64,000 bases of DNA, from NCBI GenBank assembly GCA_037953625.1, contig CM075652.1, forward strand, positions 73,933,501 through 73,997,500, given 5' to 3'. The DNA is from Crotalaria pallida. Taxonomy: Eukaryota; Streptophyta; Magnoliopsida; Fabales; Fabaceae. The notes under the pieces were generated by a model. It saw only the letters and a list, made by a program, of their open reading frames with translations, was not told the origin of the DNA and did not search any database. A program made the position numbers and the translations under genes. This document shows positions 45,837-57,219 of the stretch, piece after piece. Each line of letters opens with the position of its first letter. Position 1 is the stretch's first letter.

Positions 45837-46620
45837 TGAAGTTTGCATCTTTTAACTATAGAGGATTGGGTGGTGCTGTGAAGAAGAGATACATTCGCAA
45901 CCTCATCCAATCTGAACATCTTGATTTTCTTGCTTTATAAGAGACTAAAATGCCACATGTAGATAAAGTTTTTTTGCAAGTCCTTATAAGGGAGCTCTAT
46001 TTGTGGGTGGTCTTACCTTCCCTCTGAGGGTCGCTCTAGTGGTATTTTAAATTTATGGGATGAGCTTGTTTATCACAAGATTTCTTCGTTATCAGGGAAT
46101 GGCTATGGTGGAGTGCGATTGGAATTGAAACAAAGGTAACAATTTATTATTGTTAATGTCTATTCTCCTTGTCCCTTGGATGCTAAAAGATGCTCATGGA
46201 CTGATCTTATCTATGTGAAAATCAACTCTACTATTGATGCTTTGTGCATATTGGGGGATTTTAATGCCGTTTGTCACTCCGATGAGCATATTGATGTTAA
46301 GGAAAGGTTGAATCTTGTTAAAATTCATGATTTTATTATGTTTATTGTTGAATTGAATATGTCAGACCTTCCCTTATGCGTAAGAGATTCACTTGGTTTT
46401 GTTCTTACGAGTTGGCAATGAGTCTGTTGGATAGGCTGTTGGTCTCTGATGCTTGAATTTCAGTGAATGTCTCTTTGGGGAGCTTTGAATCTTTGGTCCC
46501 TATCTAGAAAAGTCTTAGGTCACTGTCATATTATTTTGAAAAAGGGTAATGATAATTGGGATCCAAAGTCGTTATGCTTTCTCAATTGTTGGTTATTTGA
46601 TGATCTCTTGTTTCCTCTGG
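45837..46620 (+). pseudogene. LINE endonuclease domain, inverted
   Basis: Plus-strand translation gives MKFASFNYRGLGG at 45837 and IVNVYSPC, then LCILGDFNAVCHSDE with the GDFN catalytic signature of apurinic-type endonucleases near 46245, SLLDRLLVSD, and a Trp/Phe-rich NCWLFDD end. Frames are broken near 45940 and after 46420. In intact LINEs this domain nicks target DNA and precedes RT on the same strand. Confidence 0.75.
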
Positions 46621-46630
46621 TTGAGAATTC

Positions 46631-47277
46631 TTAGATGTAAAGCATATGAGGAGTATGCATGATTCAAGTGGTTTTGATGAAGACAATGTTTTGAACAAGC
46701 TCAACCAATGAAAAAGAACAAAAGCAACAATGATGAAGAGAGAATCAACTCTACCAAACAAGCTCAAGGATTCAATATGCTTTTTTTAAGAGTTTGGGTA
46801 GTTTAAAGAGTTGGGTAGTGAATCTCAATCAAGTGCATGATCATATTAATCTTGAGTATTTCACTTAACCAAAATCAATATGTGGCTTAAAGGTTTTTGA
46901 AAAAAGGTTTAAATTTGAGAAAACAAGTTTTTAGAAGCATTTTTACAGCTCCTAATCGATTAAGATGGTCAGTAATCGATTAACCAAATTGAGTTGTCAG
47001 GTCCTAATCGATTAGCCCTGAATCTAATCGATTAGCCTATGTAAAAAAGTGCCTAATCGATTAGCCTGAAGCCCTAATCGATTAGCACGTGTCTGAACTG
47101 TTTTTAAATCAGTTTTTCACTTGTCAAAATCAGTTTTTATGTTTTCCAAAGCTTATGGGTCTTCTATTTAAACCTTTCCTTACCCATTATCAATTATCTT
47201 ACACAAGTTACAACACTTTTACATCATTTTAGAAAAGATCAAGCCACATTTTTGTAAAATCACAAGGTTTCCACAAA
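46631..47277 (+). mobile_element. copia LTR fragment C4
   Basis: Related to the C1-C3 LTRs from about 46631 (GATTCAAGTGGTTTTGATGA region), broken off at 47277 by C5. Six dyads, four of them the symmetric variant CTAATCGATTAG, lie 79 bp before a degenerate TATA (CTATTTAAAC, 47164). Confidence 0.7.
46952..47085. promoter_or_regulatory. Dyad cluster in C4
   Basis: Starts at 46952, 46972, 47004, 47024, 47053 and 47074: pairs spaced 20, 20 and 21 bp. Copies at 47004, 47024, 47053 and 47074 are CTAATCGATTAG. Confidence 0.85.
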
Positions 47278-47549
47278 TTTAGTTTTGATGACTGACAAAT
47301 AAAAAATGAGGTATCCTTGAAGATCAACAACAACAATCAAGCAAGAAACAACCTAGTCTATTTATTCACTCTCATTGTAATTTTTATTTCATTATCTTTA
47401 TGAGTGTGGGTGGTAGAACTAGGATATTGACCTCTATCTAATTTAGAATAATTAATATGCATTACTGATTGAGGTTAATAAGTGATAAGCACTTGAGAGT
47501 ATAAAAGAAAATAACATAAAAGCAAAATTATTTTTGAAAACATCAGTGG

Positions 47550-47602
47550 GTAATCGATTACGCTTTTTGGTAATCGATTACCTCTTCAGGGTAATCGATT
47601 AG
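47550..47602. promoter_or_regulatory. Dyad cluster upstream of C5 TATA box
   Basis: Three dyads spaced 20 and 21 bp, ending about 120 bp before CTATAAATT at 47724. Confidence 0.8.
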
Positions 47603-48521
47603 CTCGACACTGCATCTGAAATCCAGGAAGCACAAAACCATGTTTTGTGGAGCTTTTCGTTTTAATATTCAGAGGAGCGTTTTCAGGGAGCGTTTTAGGG
47701 TTGGGAGGAGCTGATTCCCAGCTCTATAAATTGCATACCCTCTCCCTCTGATCAACACACAAGCATACCAAAGCTATACACGAATTATACTCTCTCTCAA
47801 GTGCATATTCCTACTCTCTCAATTGTTCATATTTGTTGTTCTTGTTAGATTGAGTGAGTACTATTTTTAATCCATTAAAAACTTATTGTTAAGAGAAAGC
47901 TTAAGAGGTTCTTAGGCTATTTGGAGTCTTAGGAGGTTCCTAAGCACAAGACGAAGAGGTTCTTCGCCCGGTGGAGCTCTTGAAGGTTTCAAGGAGTTTT
48001 GGAAGAGGTTCTTCATCACCGGAATCAAATTTGGGGTAGATTCAAGAATTTGGTACACTATTGAAAGGGTTAGGATTGAGTGAGCTTCAATATAATCCTT
48101 GTATTTAAAAAATTTGATTTTAATAGCAAAACTCCTTGTTCCGAAGGGAGGACTGGACGTAGCTCTCAAGGGTCGAGAGTGAACTAGTATAAAATTGCTC
48201 GTGTCTCTCTATTTACTGCTTTGTTTATTTGCTCTTTAGTTTTGCCATAGCTTATCATTTGTTTGGGTTGCATCTGGTGCTGCACAGAACCATTTTTCAC
48301 TGCAGTTTATAACAGGGTAATCGATTACCTTTTCAGGCTAATCGATTACACTAATAGATTACCATTTCAGGGTAATCGATTACCTTCTGATCTTTTTACC
48401 AAACAAATCTATTTCAAATCAAACCAATTTTAATTATATTCAAAAATTTGGTATTGTAGCTTCCATTTAATATTCACCCCCCTCTAGTAAATTGTTAGGC
48501 CGCTTGTTGGTTTTCAACAAA

Positions 48522-48533
48522 TGGTATCAGAGC
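48522..48533 (+). promoter_or_regulatory. Primer-binding site of C5
   Basis: TGGTATCAGAGC, two bases after the LTR end. Confidence 0.85.
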
Positions 48534-49113
48534 TCGGTCGGAAGATCGAGTGTAAAAACTTTTTCGAAAAGATCCTAAATGAGGAAGTTGTTGAAATTCC
48601 TAGGATAAGTTGGGATCATGATGACAAAAAGAAAGTATCTTACGATTTAAAAGCTAAAAACATAATCACCTCCGCCTTGTCATATGATGAATTGTTTAGA
48701 GTATCACAATGTAAAAATGCTAAACAAATGTGGGATACTCTACAACTTACTCATGAAGGTACTAATGAGGTCAGATGTGCTAGACTAAATACTTTAATGC
48801 ATGAGTATGAATTGTTTCGCATGCATCCAAAGGAATCTGTAGGTGACATGCAAAAACAATTCACACACATCATTAACCATTTAATTGCTCTTGGTAAAAC
48901 TTTTCTAAATTCTGAAATAATTAACAAAGTGTTGAGATGTCTGAGTAGGGAATGGCAACCTAAAGTTACTACCATCATGGAGTCAAAAGACTTGGACAAA
49001 ATGAAATTAGAAACACTCTTTGGAAAGCTACAAGAGCACGAAATGGAATTAGGACGTCTAACCTTGCATGAAGAGACCGACAAGAAGAAGGGAATCTCAC
49101 TAAAGGCCACAAC
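48534..49113 (+). pseudogene. gag: copia gag fragment (C5), internally deleted and truncated
   Basis: After about 25 unmatched codons the frame joins the gag domain at DDKKKVSYDLKAKN and continues through SALSYDELFRVSQ, ARLNTLMHEYELFRM, INHLIALGKTFL and EHEMELGRLTLHEE. The first roughly 70 residues of the family (MGSTNPFGG to the DDKKK segment) are deleted. The zinc knuckles are lost because another LTR inserted at 49114. Confidence 0.85.
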
Positions 49114-50243
49114 TGTGACACCCACAATTTTGCCCAATTTATTTGTGATATTTTATTTCATTTTAAATTATTTTAATTGATTTTTAATTAAATTATTTTG
49201 TGATCATTTATGATACCTTGATTTATATTGTTTAAAGTTTGCATATTTGCATATATATATATGCACGTGATATATATATACATACATACGAATATTTTCC
49301 TTGATGAATTTAAATTGTATTCTTACCATGAAAATATTTTTAAGGTATAATATTTTATTATTAAAATGATATTTGAATATAAAAGGATTTTTGAAAGGTT
49401 ATAGTGTCTTATCTTCAAAAATTCATATCTTTTTAACCGTAAGTCCAAAAATTACAAACTTTATGTCAAAACGATCGTATTGAAATTTAGATTATGAAAA
49501 AATATAAATTTTTAGATTTTTTTTGTGGATTTTTCGAATTTTTATTTCTGTTACTGTAGAATTCGATTTTTGGTTATTAATAAGCTTGGGAATGCATTTG
49601 TAAGTCATTAATGGACACTTTGACCAAGAGATACTTTTACTTGCATGAAAAGCTTATTTTCTGAACTCTCATTGGTTGCACCGCCCATAACTGCTATTTT
49701 TCTTTGTTAATATATTATTTGATTTGTTGATAAAAGTGACAATTTAATGATGGATCAAAAGCATACAAATTCTTCCTTCTTCTCCAAGATGTACACGCCT
49801 ATCAACTCATTCCAGGAGGGGATGAATTTCAATTTTAACATGTGAAGAATATTTGAAATTCAAAAGTGCATAGTTTTTGTGAAAAGGCTTTAATAAAACT
49901 TATATTTTCCATGATTTAATTTCAACTTGATAACCAAGCATAAGAAGTAAAAATTTTCCTTCTTCCCAAGCCCACAAAACCGTGTGTCTGCTCAGATTTT
50001 TGGGGTGTGAAGACAATTTTTACTTCCTATATAAAGAGGTCTTATACCTTTGGCATTTTTCACAAAATCAAACTTAAGAAACAAGAGAGAAAAAAATTAA
50101 GAGAACCCTAAGGAAGGGAGGAGTTGGGCGTGGCATCCAGGAGCAGAGGAGGAGAGGATTTGCACATCATTGAATTATTTTTCTTTGTTTAGGAGAAAGG
50201 TATTTCTATTAACTTATAATCTATTGTTTTCTTTTTGTTTAAA
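49114..50243 (+). repeat. Gypsy-type LTR fragment of the H family
   Basis: Begins TGTGACACCCACAATTTT and shares with H (58380-58470) a block including AACCGTAA and AAAACGATCGT. It has a TATA box CTATATAAAG at 50028. It has no LTR 3' end or primer site: the sequence passes directly into gag of G at about 50244. It contains none of the TAATCGATTA dyads. Confidence 0.6.
50028..50037 (+). promoter_or_regulatory. TATA box of the 49114 LTR fragment
   Basis: CTATATAAAG, followed by an A-rich leader. Confidence 0.5.
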
Positions 50244-50850
50244 GCTTCTGAAGGAAGAATTGTGACCTGGAATACTTTCGTAGAGAAATTCTTCGAAAGG
50301 TACTTCCCTGAGGATGTACGGAGGAAGAAGGAAATTGAATTTCTTAAGCTGACTCAAGGGGACATGATAGTGGGAGAGTATGCTGCGAAGTTTGAGGAAC
50401 TGAGCAAGTATTCTCCATACTACCATCATAACCCTGATGAGCGTTCGAAGTGCATTAAGTTTGAAGACGGACTGAGACCGGATTTGAAGTCTACTTTCGG
50501 ATATCAAAATATTCGAAGTTTTCCAGCCTTGGTGAACCAATGCAGAATATATGAAGAAGATAAGAAAGTTGAAGAGGAGTTTATGCGAGCAAAAAGGAAT
50601 TAGCAAGGATATGGACCGCAGCGTCATAAGGGTAAGAATCAGCATGGTAAAGGAGGACCTTACCATTAGAAGAATAAAGGTAAAGCTGATGCAGGAGTCA
50701 AGAACCCAGCCCCTCTGTGTGACAAGTGTAAGAGGCACCATTTTGGAACAACTTGCTGGACTCCTACTTGCTACAATTGTGGAAAGTCTGGTCATATTTC
50801 TCGTTATTGCAAGGAACCAAGGAAGGTGGAATCTGGGAATGCTGACAAGA
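50244..50850 (+). pseudogene. gag: Gypsy gag remnant (G)
   Basis: The retained part starts in the gag domain at EGRIVTWNTFVEKFFERYFP and runs through QGDMIVGEYAAKFEEL. It has a stop at 50602, a second stop near 50670, and a frame change to the basic region with CCHC knuckle CYNCGKSGHISRYC (near 50770). It matches F Gag closely, which shows that about 125 N-terminal residues are missing. Confidence 0.85.
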
Positions 50851-52450
50851 AACCAACCAGTTTTGGGAGAGTCTTTACTCTCAGTGGTGTTGAAGCTAGC
50901 CAATCTGAAAACCTTGTTCAAGGTAACTTTATTCTAAATGGCCAACCTTGTAACTTTTTGTTTGATTCTGGAGCCACACATTCATTTGTTTCATATGATT
51001 GTGCTAATCGGTTAAACTTGACCATAATCAATACACCATATAAGCTTGAAGTCTCTACTCCTACCAACCCGGTAGTCATTACCTCTAAATCCTGTTTGGA
51101 TTGTACTGTTCAGGTGTTAGACCGGATAACCAAAGTAGACCTTATTTGTTTGCCTCTGTCACAATTAGATGTTATTTTGGGAATGAATTGGATGTCCAAG
51201 AACCAAGTGCTCATTGACTGTGATAGAAAAACCATTACCTATCGTGATGTGATAACCAAAGGATGTATCAAGTTTGCCTCTGCAAAGGCTGAGAAGGAAG
51301 TGAAGATCGAAGATGTCCCTGTGATAAGGGATTTTCCTGAAATCTTTCCAGAAGAAGTTCTAGGATTGCCGCCTAAGCGTGAAATTGAGTTTAGCATCGA
51401 GTTAATTCCTGGAACTGGTCCTATCTCAATTGCACCGTATCGAATGGCGCCACCAGAGATGGCTGAGGTAAAGAAGCAAATAGAAGAGTTGTTATAGAAG
51501 CAATTTATCAGACCGAGTGTTTCCCCTTGGGGTGCACCGGTATTGTTTGTTAAGAAGAAAGATGGAAGCATGAGAATGTGCATGGATTATCGACAATTAA
51601 ATAAAGTCACAGTTAAGAATAAGTATCCATTGCCGAGAATTGACGATTTAATGGACCAAGTTCGAGGAGCTGCAATCTTCTCTAAAATCGATCTGAGGTC
51701 GGGGTACCATCAGATTCGAGTTCGAGAAGAGGATATTCCAAAGACGGCATTCCGATCTCGATATGGTCACTACGAGTATGTAGTGATGCCGTTTGGATTA
51801 ACCAATGCCCCTGCAGTATTTATGGATTATATGAATAGAGTCTTCCGACCTTATCTTGATTCTTTTGTAGTGGTATTCATTGATGATATACTAATCTACT
51901 CGAAGAATCTGGAAGAGCATGCAATGCACCTTCAATTTGTGTTAGAATTGTTGAAGGAAAAGCAGTTATATGCTAAATTCTCGAAGTGTGAATTTTGGTT
52001 GGAGAAGATTAATTTCTTAGGGCATGTGATTTCGAAAGATGGAATAGCAGTGGATCCAGCGAAAGTTGATGCTATGTTGAAATGGGAAAGACCCAAGTCA
52101 GTTACAGAAGTGCGTAGTTTCTTGGGGTTAGCTGGATACTATAGAAGATTTATCGAAGGATTTTCGAAGATTGCTCTTCCTATGACGCGTTTAACTCGTA
52201 AAGAGAAACCCTTCGCCTGGGACGAGAAGTGTGAAGATAGTTTCCAGACTTTGAAAGAAAGGTTGACATCATCTCCTGTATTAATATTGCCTGATCCACA
52301 CAAAAGTTTTGAGGTATTTTTGTGATGCATCAAAACAAGGATTAGGATGTGTACTAATGCAGGAGGGTAAAGTTGTTGCCTATGCGTCAAGACAATTGAA
52401 GACCCATGAAGAAAATTATCCTACTCATGACTTGGAATTGGCAGCAATAG
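50851..52450 (+). pseudogene. pol: Gypsy protease, reverse transcriptase and RNase H N-part (G)
   Basis: Protease: FDSGATHSFVS near 50965 with catalytic DSG; VILGMNWM downstream. A TAG stop at 51495 separates it from RT, which has MRMCMDYRQLNKVT, FSKIDLRSGYHQIRV with the first catalytic Asp, VVMPFGLTNAP and the FIDDILIYSK active site near 51880. A one-base insertion near 52315-52325 breaks the frame at the start of RNase H (CDASKQGLGCVLM). The coding part stops at 52450, where S1 is inserted. Confidence 0.9.
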
Positions 52451-52820
52451 TGTAACATCCCCAATTTTCCCAAATCATTAGGTGCCTTAATTAATAGAAT
52501 TTTGATAAGAGTAGTGTTGTTTCCAAGTCTTTGATTCTGCTTAGAGGTGCTAAGAGATGTTTAAAATGTGTTTAAAATGTAGGATTTAGTAAAGGTAGGT
52601 TTTCATGAAGTAGAATTAGTTTAGAAGAGTAATTATGACTTAAAGAACGTAGGATCTTAGGAAATTAGGAAATAATTATCCATAACTCTAAACCCAAATT
52701 CCACCGTTGGATGTGAAGATAAGTGTCTTAGGAAGCTTGCCTCAAAATTTGAGCAAGATCCGACGGTTAACGAAAACGTTATGACACTTTGAAGTGCAAA
52801 AGAATGATGGATTGAACCAG

Positions 52821-52972
52821 TTAATCGATTAAGCCTTGAGTTAATCGATTAAGACCTGAATGATGCACACGACTTAATCGATTAAGCATGAGGTTAATCG
52901 ATTAAGGCCTGAATGTTGGTTTTGGCCAAAATTACACTGGTTAATTGATTAACCACCCAGTTAATCGATTAA
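52821..52972. promoter_or_regulatory. Dyad array in S1
   Basis: Starts at 52821, 52841, 52874, 52894, 52941 (TTAATTGATTAA) and 52961. All three pairs are spaced exactly 20 bp. Confidence 0.85.
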
Positions 52973-54682
52973 TCACTGCTGAATCAGCTTAATAAACACG
53001 TTTTTGGGTCATTTTTCACAGAATTTTCTCTCTCCTCTCACACGAATTCTCTTCTTCTCTCAACCCAATCTTTGTCAATTCATCAAACTAACATGGAATC
53101 TCACCAAATTAACATCATAAATCATCTCCCCATCTCTTCCCAATCAATTTCCCTCTTTCCAATCTGTACTTCATCTCTTATTCTCAAAAACCCCAAATTC
53201 AACCCCAAACCCTAACTTCCCCAATCCTTCTCATAGAGTGAGATAATCTTCAAGGGAGCTTTGGGAAATGGCTAAGGGCAAGGAATAGGAGCTAAGGAGC
53301 TAGGTTGAAAGCTTGGTATTGGTGCTTCAAGAAAACCCCAATTTCTCCTCTTCTCTCCAAGAGGTAAGGGGGAGTACTTTGGTTTTAATTAGGGAAGGGA
53401 CTTAATAATAGTAATAGGGTTATAATTAGATGTATTTTATATGTGTATGTTTGATTTGTATGTTGATATTGTTATGTTGAAAATAAAAGTGTGTATAATG
53501 AACTTAGGGTTGTTAGTAATTGATTATTAGATTTTTATTGAACTAAATGATCAAATGAATGATATGATTATGATTATTGTTGTGGTATGATTGGTAAGTT
53601 CTATAAGTGGACTATGAGAATATATGTTATGAACTTAGGATTTTGTTAGAAATAAATTGTTATAATTGTTATGAAACTAAATGAATGAATGGCATGATTG
53701 TGATCATTATTGTTGTTGAGTGTGATTGTCTCTCTATATATATATAGTATGGCCGAAAGTTCTAAGTTAGAAAACCCAACCAATTGGATATAAGGTATTA
53801 AAGGCTTGACTAATGAAAGCTATATAAATTAAATTAGAAACACATGCATTATGGAGTAAGGTGGACCTTAGGTGTACGGGGAAAAACACACGTCGTTTAA
53901 CGATTGATGAGGGCAAGAGTGAATTATTGGGATTACCTTGGGGAACTTTGATCCTGCAAAGGATACGGGTTTGATTCCCGTGTTGGGGGTTGGTTCCACG
54001 CAAACCGGGGTAATTCCATCACTTTGGTTCGTTTTGGCCAGTGAGGGTGATTTCTGCTAGAGCCAATTTGGGCGAATCAACCCAAATTGCATGACGAACC
54101 CTAGAGGGGTGAAGTGTTATGCAAGCGAGTATGACGAACCCTATAGGGGTGAAGTACCAAAACAGAGGTTGAGAAATACTTACTCCTGGTCGGTTTTTCC
54201 CCAGAGTGGAGGGTGTATGTGAGGGTTGAAAAGTGTTATTGTTATAGTAAATCGAGAAGTGCATTCATTGTTATATAATAGGTTTAATTCACTGAATCCA
54301 ATGAAAGTGTTAAAAGTGTTAAAGTGTATAGTGGATAAAGTTAAAAGGTAAAGTGTTACATTGGATTCAGGAGTTAAACCATAACAGTATAAAGTGCATT
54401 TCATACTCATATGATTGAGCATAAAGCATTGTTATGTATTGGTATTGTAAAAGGAGATGTATTGGTATAGTGAAATAAAATAGTTAAATATTAAGGTATA
54501 GGAATGGTATAGTTAATTGGAATAGTATGAATATGGATGTGTGTGTGTGTGGGTATGTCTAGTTATGTCCTATTACTGTTGTTTAAGTGTTTTCCTTAAT
54601 TATTATTCAAATTACTCACCCCTTAAGTTGACCATTTTAGGTATCATCGGAGAAAGACGTTCATGGCTTCCGCACCGAGAAG

Positions 54683-54709
54683 GTATACTCTCACTTAAGG
54701 AGAGTATAT
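54683..54709 (+). other. Conserved stem-loop in S1
   Basis: GTATACTCTC with GAGAGTATAT: ten pairs, the last a G-T wobble. The 7-nt loop differs entirely from that of E1. Confidence 0.65.
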
Positions 54710-55134
54710 CATTATGGTGACCTCCTTGGTCACATTTTAGTTGTTGCAACCATTCTAGGATATTGTACTGTAAATGTTTTATTAATTAAAGTTGTATTTA
54801 ATTTTGAATTATTTATCTCCACTTAATGATTCTTCTATTTTTGTAAAACGGATTTTATAAATGTATTTGTTTTGATAAAATGTATCAATGGTTGTGAAGG
54901 ATATAAAAATGTCCTTTTCTAAATTGTTTCAAAGTAAATCACAACCACTTACGATGTAATTATAGTTTTGCAATTGCTATTAACTGTTCTGGACTGACAG
55001 GTGAAAAATTAACTTGGGGAAAGTCCATATTTTAAAGTAAACTCCACCGAAATTTTTATAAAACCCCAAGCATTTTAATATTAAATCAATATAAAAAGTA
55101 ATATATTTTATATTATAAAAATGAGGATGTTACA

Positions 55135-56923
55135 AATAGTGTTTGCATTGAAGGTTTGGAGACATTATTTTTATGGAACCACATTCCAAGTTTTTAGTGA
55201 TCACAAGAGTTTGAAATATCTCTTTGATCAGAAGGAGCTTAACATGAGGCAACGTCGTTGGATGAAATTTTTAAAGGATTATGATTTTGAGCTTCATTAC
55301 CATCCCGGCAAAGCCAACGTAGTAGCTGATGCGTTGAGCCGAAATACCTTTCATATGAGTGTTATGATGATTAAGGAGTTAGCACTAATCAAAGAGTACT
55401 AATGAGTTTAGTAATGCAACTAGAAGAAGGTAGTATCAAGTTGGGAATGTTGCAGATTAGTAATGAGTTTTTAACTAAAATTAGTGAAATACAACAAAGA
55501 GATGTAGATCTCCAAGAGAAGAAGAAGTTATCAGCCGAAGGAAAAGAACCCGACTTTCAAGTTGGATCAGACGAAATCCTTCGATTCAAAGGATGAATTT
55601 GCATTCCGAATGACCATCAGTTGAGAAGAATGATCTTGGAAGAGGCTCATAAAAGCAAGATGAGTATCCATCCAGGATCAACCAAAATGTATCAAGATTT
55701 AAAGAAGATATTCTGGTGGTCGGGATTGAAGAAAGACGTAGCTTCTTATGTCGCATCTTGTCTGATTTGTCAAAAGGCAAAGATCGAGCATAAGAAACCC
55801 AGTGGAAAACTAAAACCTTTGGAAATTCCCCAGTGGAAATGGGATAGCATCTCTATGGATTTTGTATCTGGATTGCCTAGAACTTCGTCGGGTCATGAGG
55901 CTATTTTGGTAGTCATAGATAGATTATCCAAATCGGCATATTTTATACCAATGAATATGCATTATTCCATAGAGAAGCTAACTCAAATTTATATAAAGGA
56001 GATTGTTCGTTTGCATGGCATACCTTCCAACATTGTCTCTGATCGAGATCCAAGGTTTACCTCAAGATTCTGGCAAAGTTTGCATCAGGCTTTGGGAACA
56101 AAGCTGAGTATGAGTTCTGGATATCATCCGCAAACAGATGGACAAATGGAGAGAACTATTCAGACATTAGAAGATCTCCTAAGGGCTTGTGTCTTGGAAT
56201 ATCAAGAAATTTGGGAACAGTTGTTGCCGCTAGTGGAATTCACTTACAACAATAGTTACCATGCAAGTATTGGAATGACACCATTTGAAGTGTTATATGG
56301 TAGGAAGTGACAAACCCCACTATGCTGGTTTCAAGTGAGGGAGAATTCAATTATTGGTCCCGATATTGTGCAAGAGACCAACGAGAAGATCAAGATGATT
56401 CAGGATAAGTTGAAGGCAGCTCAGAGTCGCCAGAAAAGCTACGCTGATCGGAGAAGAGATTCTTTGGAATTTAAAGAAGGTGATCACGTATTTTTGAGAG
56501 TGGTACCAACAAAAGGAATTGGTCGTGCCCTTAAGCCGAAGAAGCTTTCGCCAAAATTTGTTGGATCCTATCGAATCCTGAAGAGAGTAGGTCCAGTCGC
56601 CTACCAGATTGCCTTACCCCCTTCTCTTGCAAATCTCCACGATGTTTTTCATGTCTCGCAACTCTTAAAGTATGTGCATGATCCTGAAGCTGTAATTCAA
56701 ATTCAACCGGACATTTTACCGATCAAGGAGAATCTCACACTCGAAGCTAGTCCTGTACGAATCGAAGATCGAAGAATGAAGCAGCTTAGAGGGAAAGAGA
56801 TTCCATTAGTTAGGGTTTTGTGGAATCAAGGCGATGTGTCTGAATCAACCTGGGAATTAGATTAGCGTATGCGTAGAGAGTATCCTGAGTTATTTCAGTA
56901 AGTCGAATTTCGGGGACGAAATT
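55135..56923 (+). pseudogene. pol: Gypsy RNase H C-part and integrase (G)
   Basis: RNase H resumes with FALKVWRHYFYG and DHKSLKYLF, to HPGKANVVADALSR near 55330. A frameshift with a stop follows at 55400. Integrase: H2C2 zinc-binding region (HPGSTKMYQDL, CLICQKAK, 55664-55780), DDE core with MDFVSGLP, SDRDPRF and GQMERTIQ. Stops are TGA at 55594 and 56308. The C-terminal part (56335-56865) has KLSPKFVGSYRIL and FHVSQL and the chromodomain-like end; a TAG at 56863 precedes MRREYPELFQ. Confidence 0.9.
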
Positions 56924-56942
56924 CCTGTAAATGGGGGAGAAG
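56905..56942 (+). promoter_or_regulatory. GNRA-type hairpin and polypurine tract of G
   Basis: GAATTTCG (56905-56912) pairs with CGAAATTC (56917-56924) around loop GGGA. The tract TAAATGGGGGAGAAG follows and meets the LTR at 56943. Confidence 0.8.
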
Positions 56943-57187
56943 TGTAACGCCCCAAAACTTAAATCCTCGATTAAGAATTATAATTATTTGTAATTACGAT
57001 AATTATAATGTAAAATCATTAGTAAGTAAATGAAGGTGTGAAATTTATTAAGAAAAATATTTAAAGGAAATTATTTTAATAATTGAAAAATTTTATTTTA
57101 AAGAATAAAAGTAATATTTAAAAGAAATTGTGGATGGAAATGAATAGAATATAATATTTTTTAAGTTTTTATAAATTTTTAATTGAC

Positions 57188-57219
57188 TTAACTGGTTAAG
57201 GATGAGTTTAACCGGTTAA
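57188..57219. promoter_or_regulatory. CCGG-type dyad pair in G LTR
   Basis: TTAACTGGTTAA at 57188 and TTAACCGGTTAA at 57208, 20 bp apart. Confidence 0.75.

Larger units (their letters stand above)
42540..46630 (-). mobile_element. L1-type LINE, 5'-inverted, interrupted by solo LTR C3
   Basis: RT-related sequence lies on the minus strand (about 45830 down to 42570) and the endonuclease on the plus strand (45837-46620). The junction joins the endonuclease start to the linker ahead of RT. This is the arrangement expected from twin priming, where the 5' part of the cDNA is inverted during insertion. Solo LTR C3 later split the RT. Many frames are broken; the element is dead. Confidence 0.75.
47278..49113 (+). 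mobile_element. copia element C5, 5' LTR plus partial gag
   Basis: LTR about 47278-48519, ending TTTTCAACA, then a primer site and a gag cut off at 49113 by the next insertion. The LTR start is mutated (TTTAG where TGTTAG is expected). Dyads are of the GTAATCGATTAC type, unlike C1-C4, at 47550, 47570 and 47591, and at 48317, 48338, 48351 (degenerate) and 48372. Confidence 0.75.
52451..55134 (+). mobile_element. Solo LTR S1 of the E1 family, inside RNase H of G
   Basis: A 2,684-bp LTR from TGTAACATCCCCAATTTT to GAGGATGTTACA with a perfect duplication AATAG (52446-52450 and 55135-55139). It is collinear with the E1 LTRs: dyad array (52821-52972), GGTAAGGGGG near 53363, the ACCATTTTAG block at 54631 and the stem-loop at 54683. 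Short open frames inside are LTR shadows. Confidence 0.93.
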
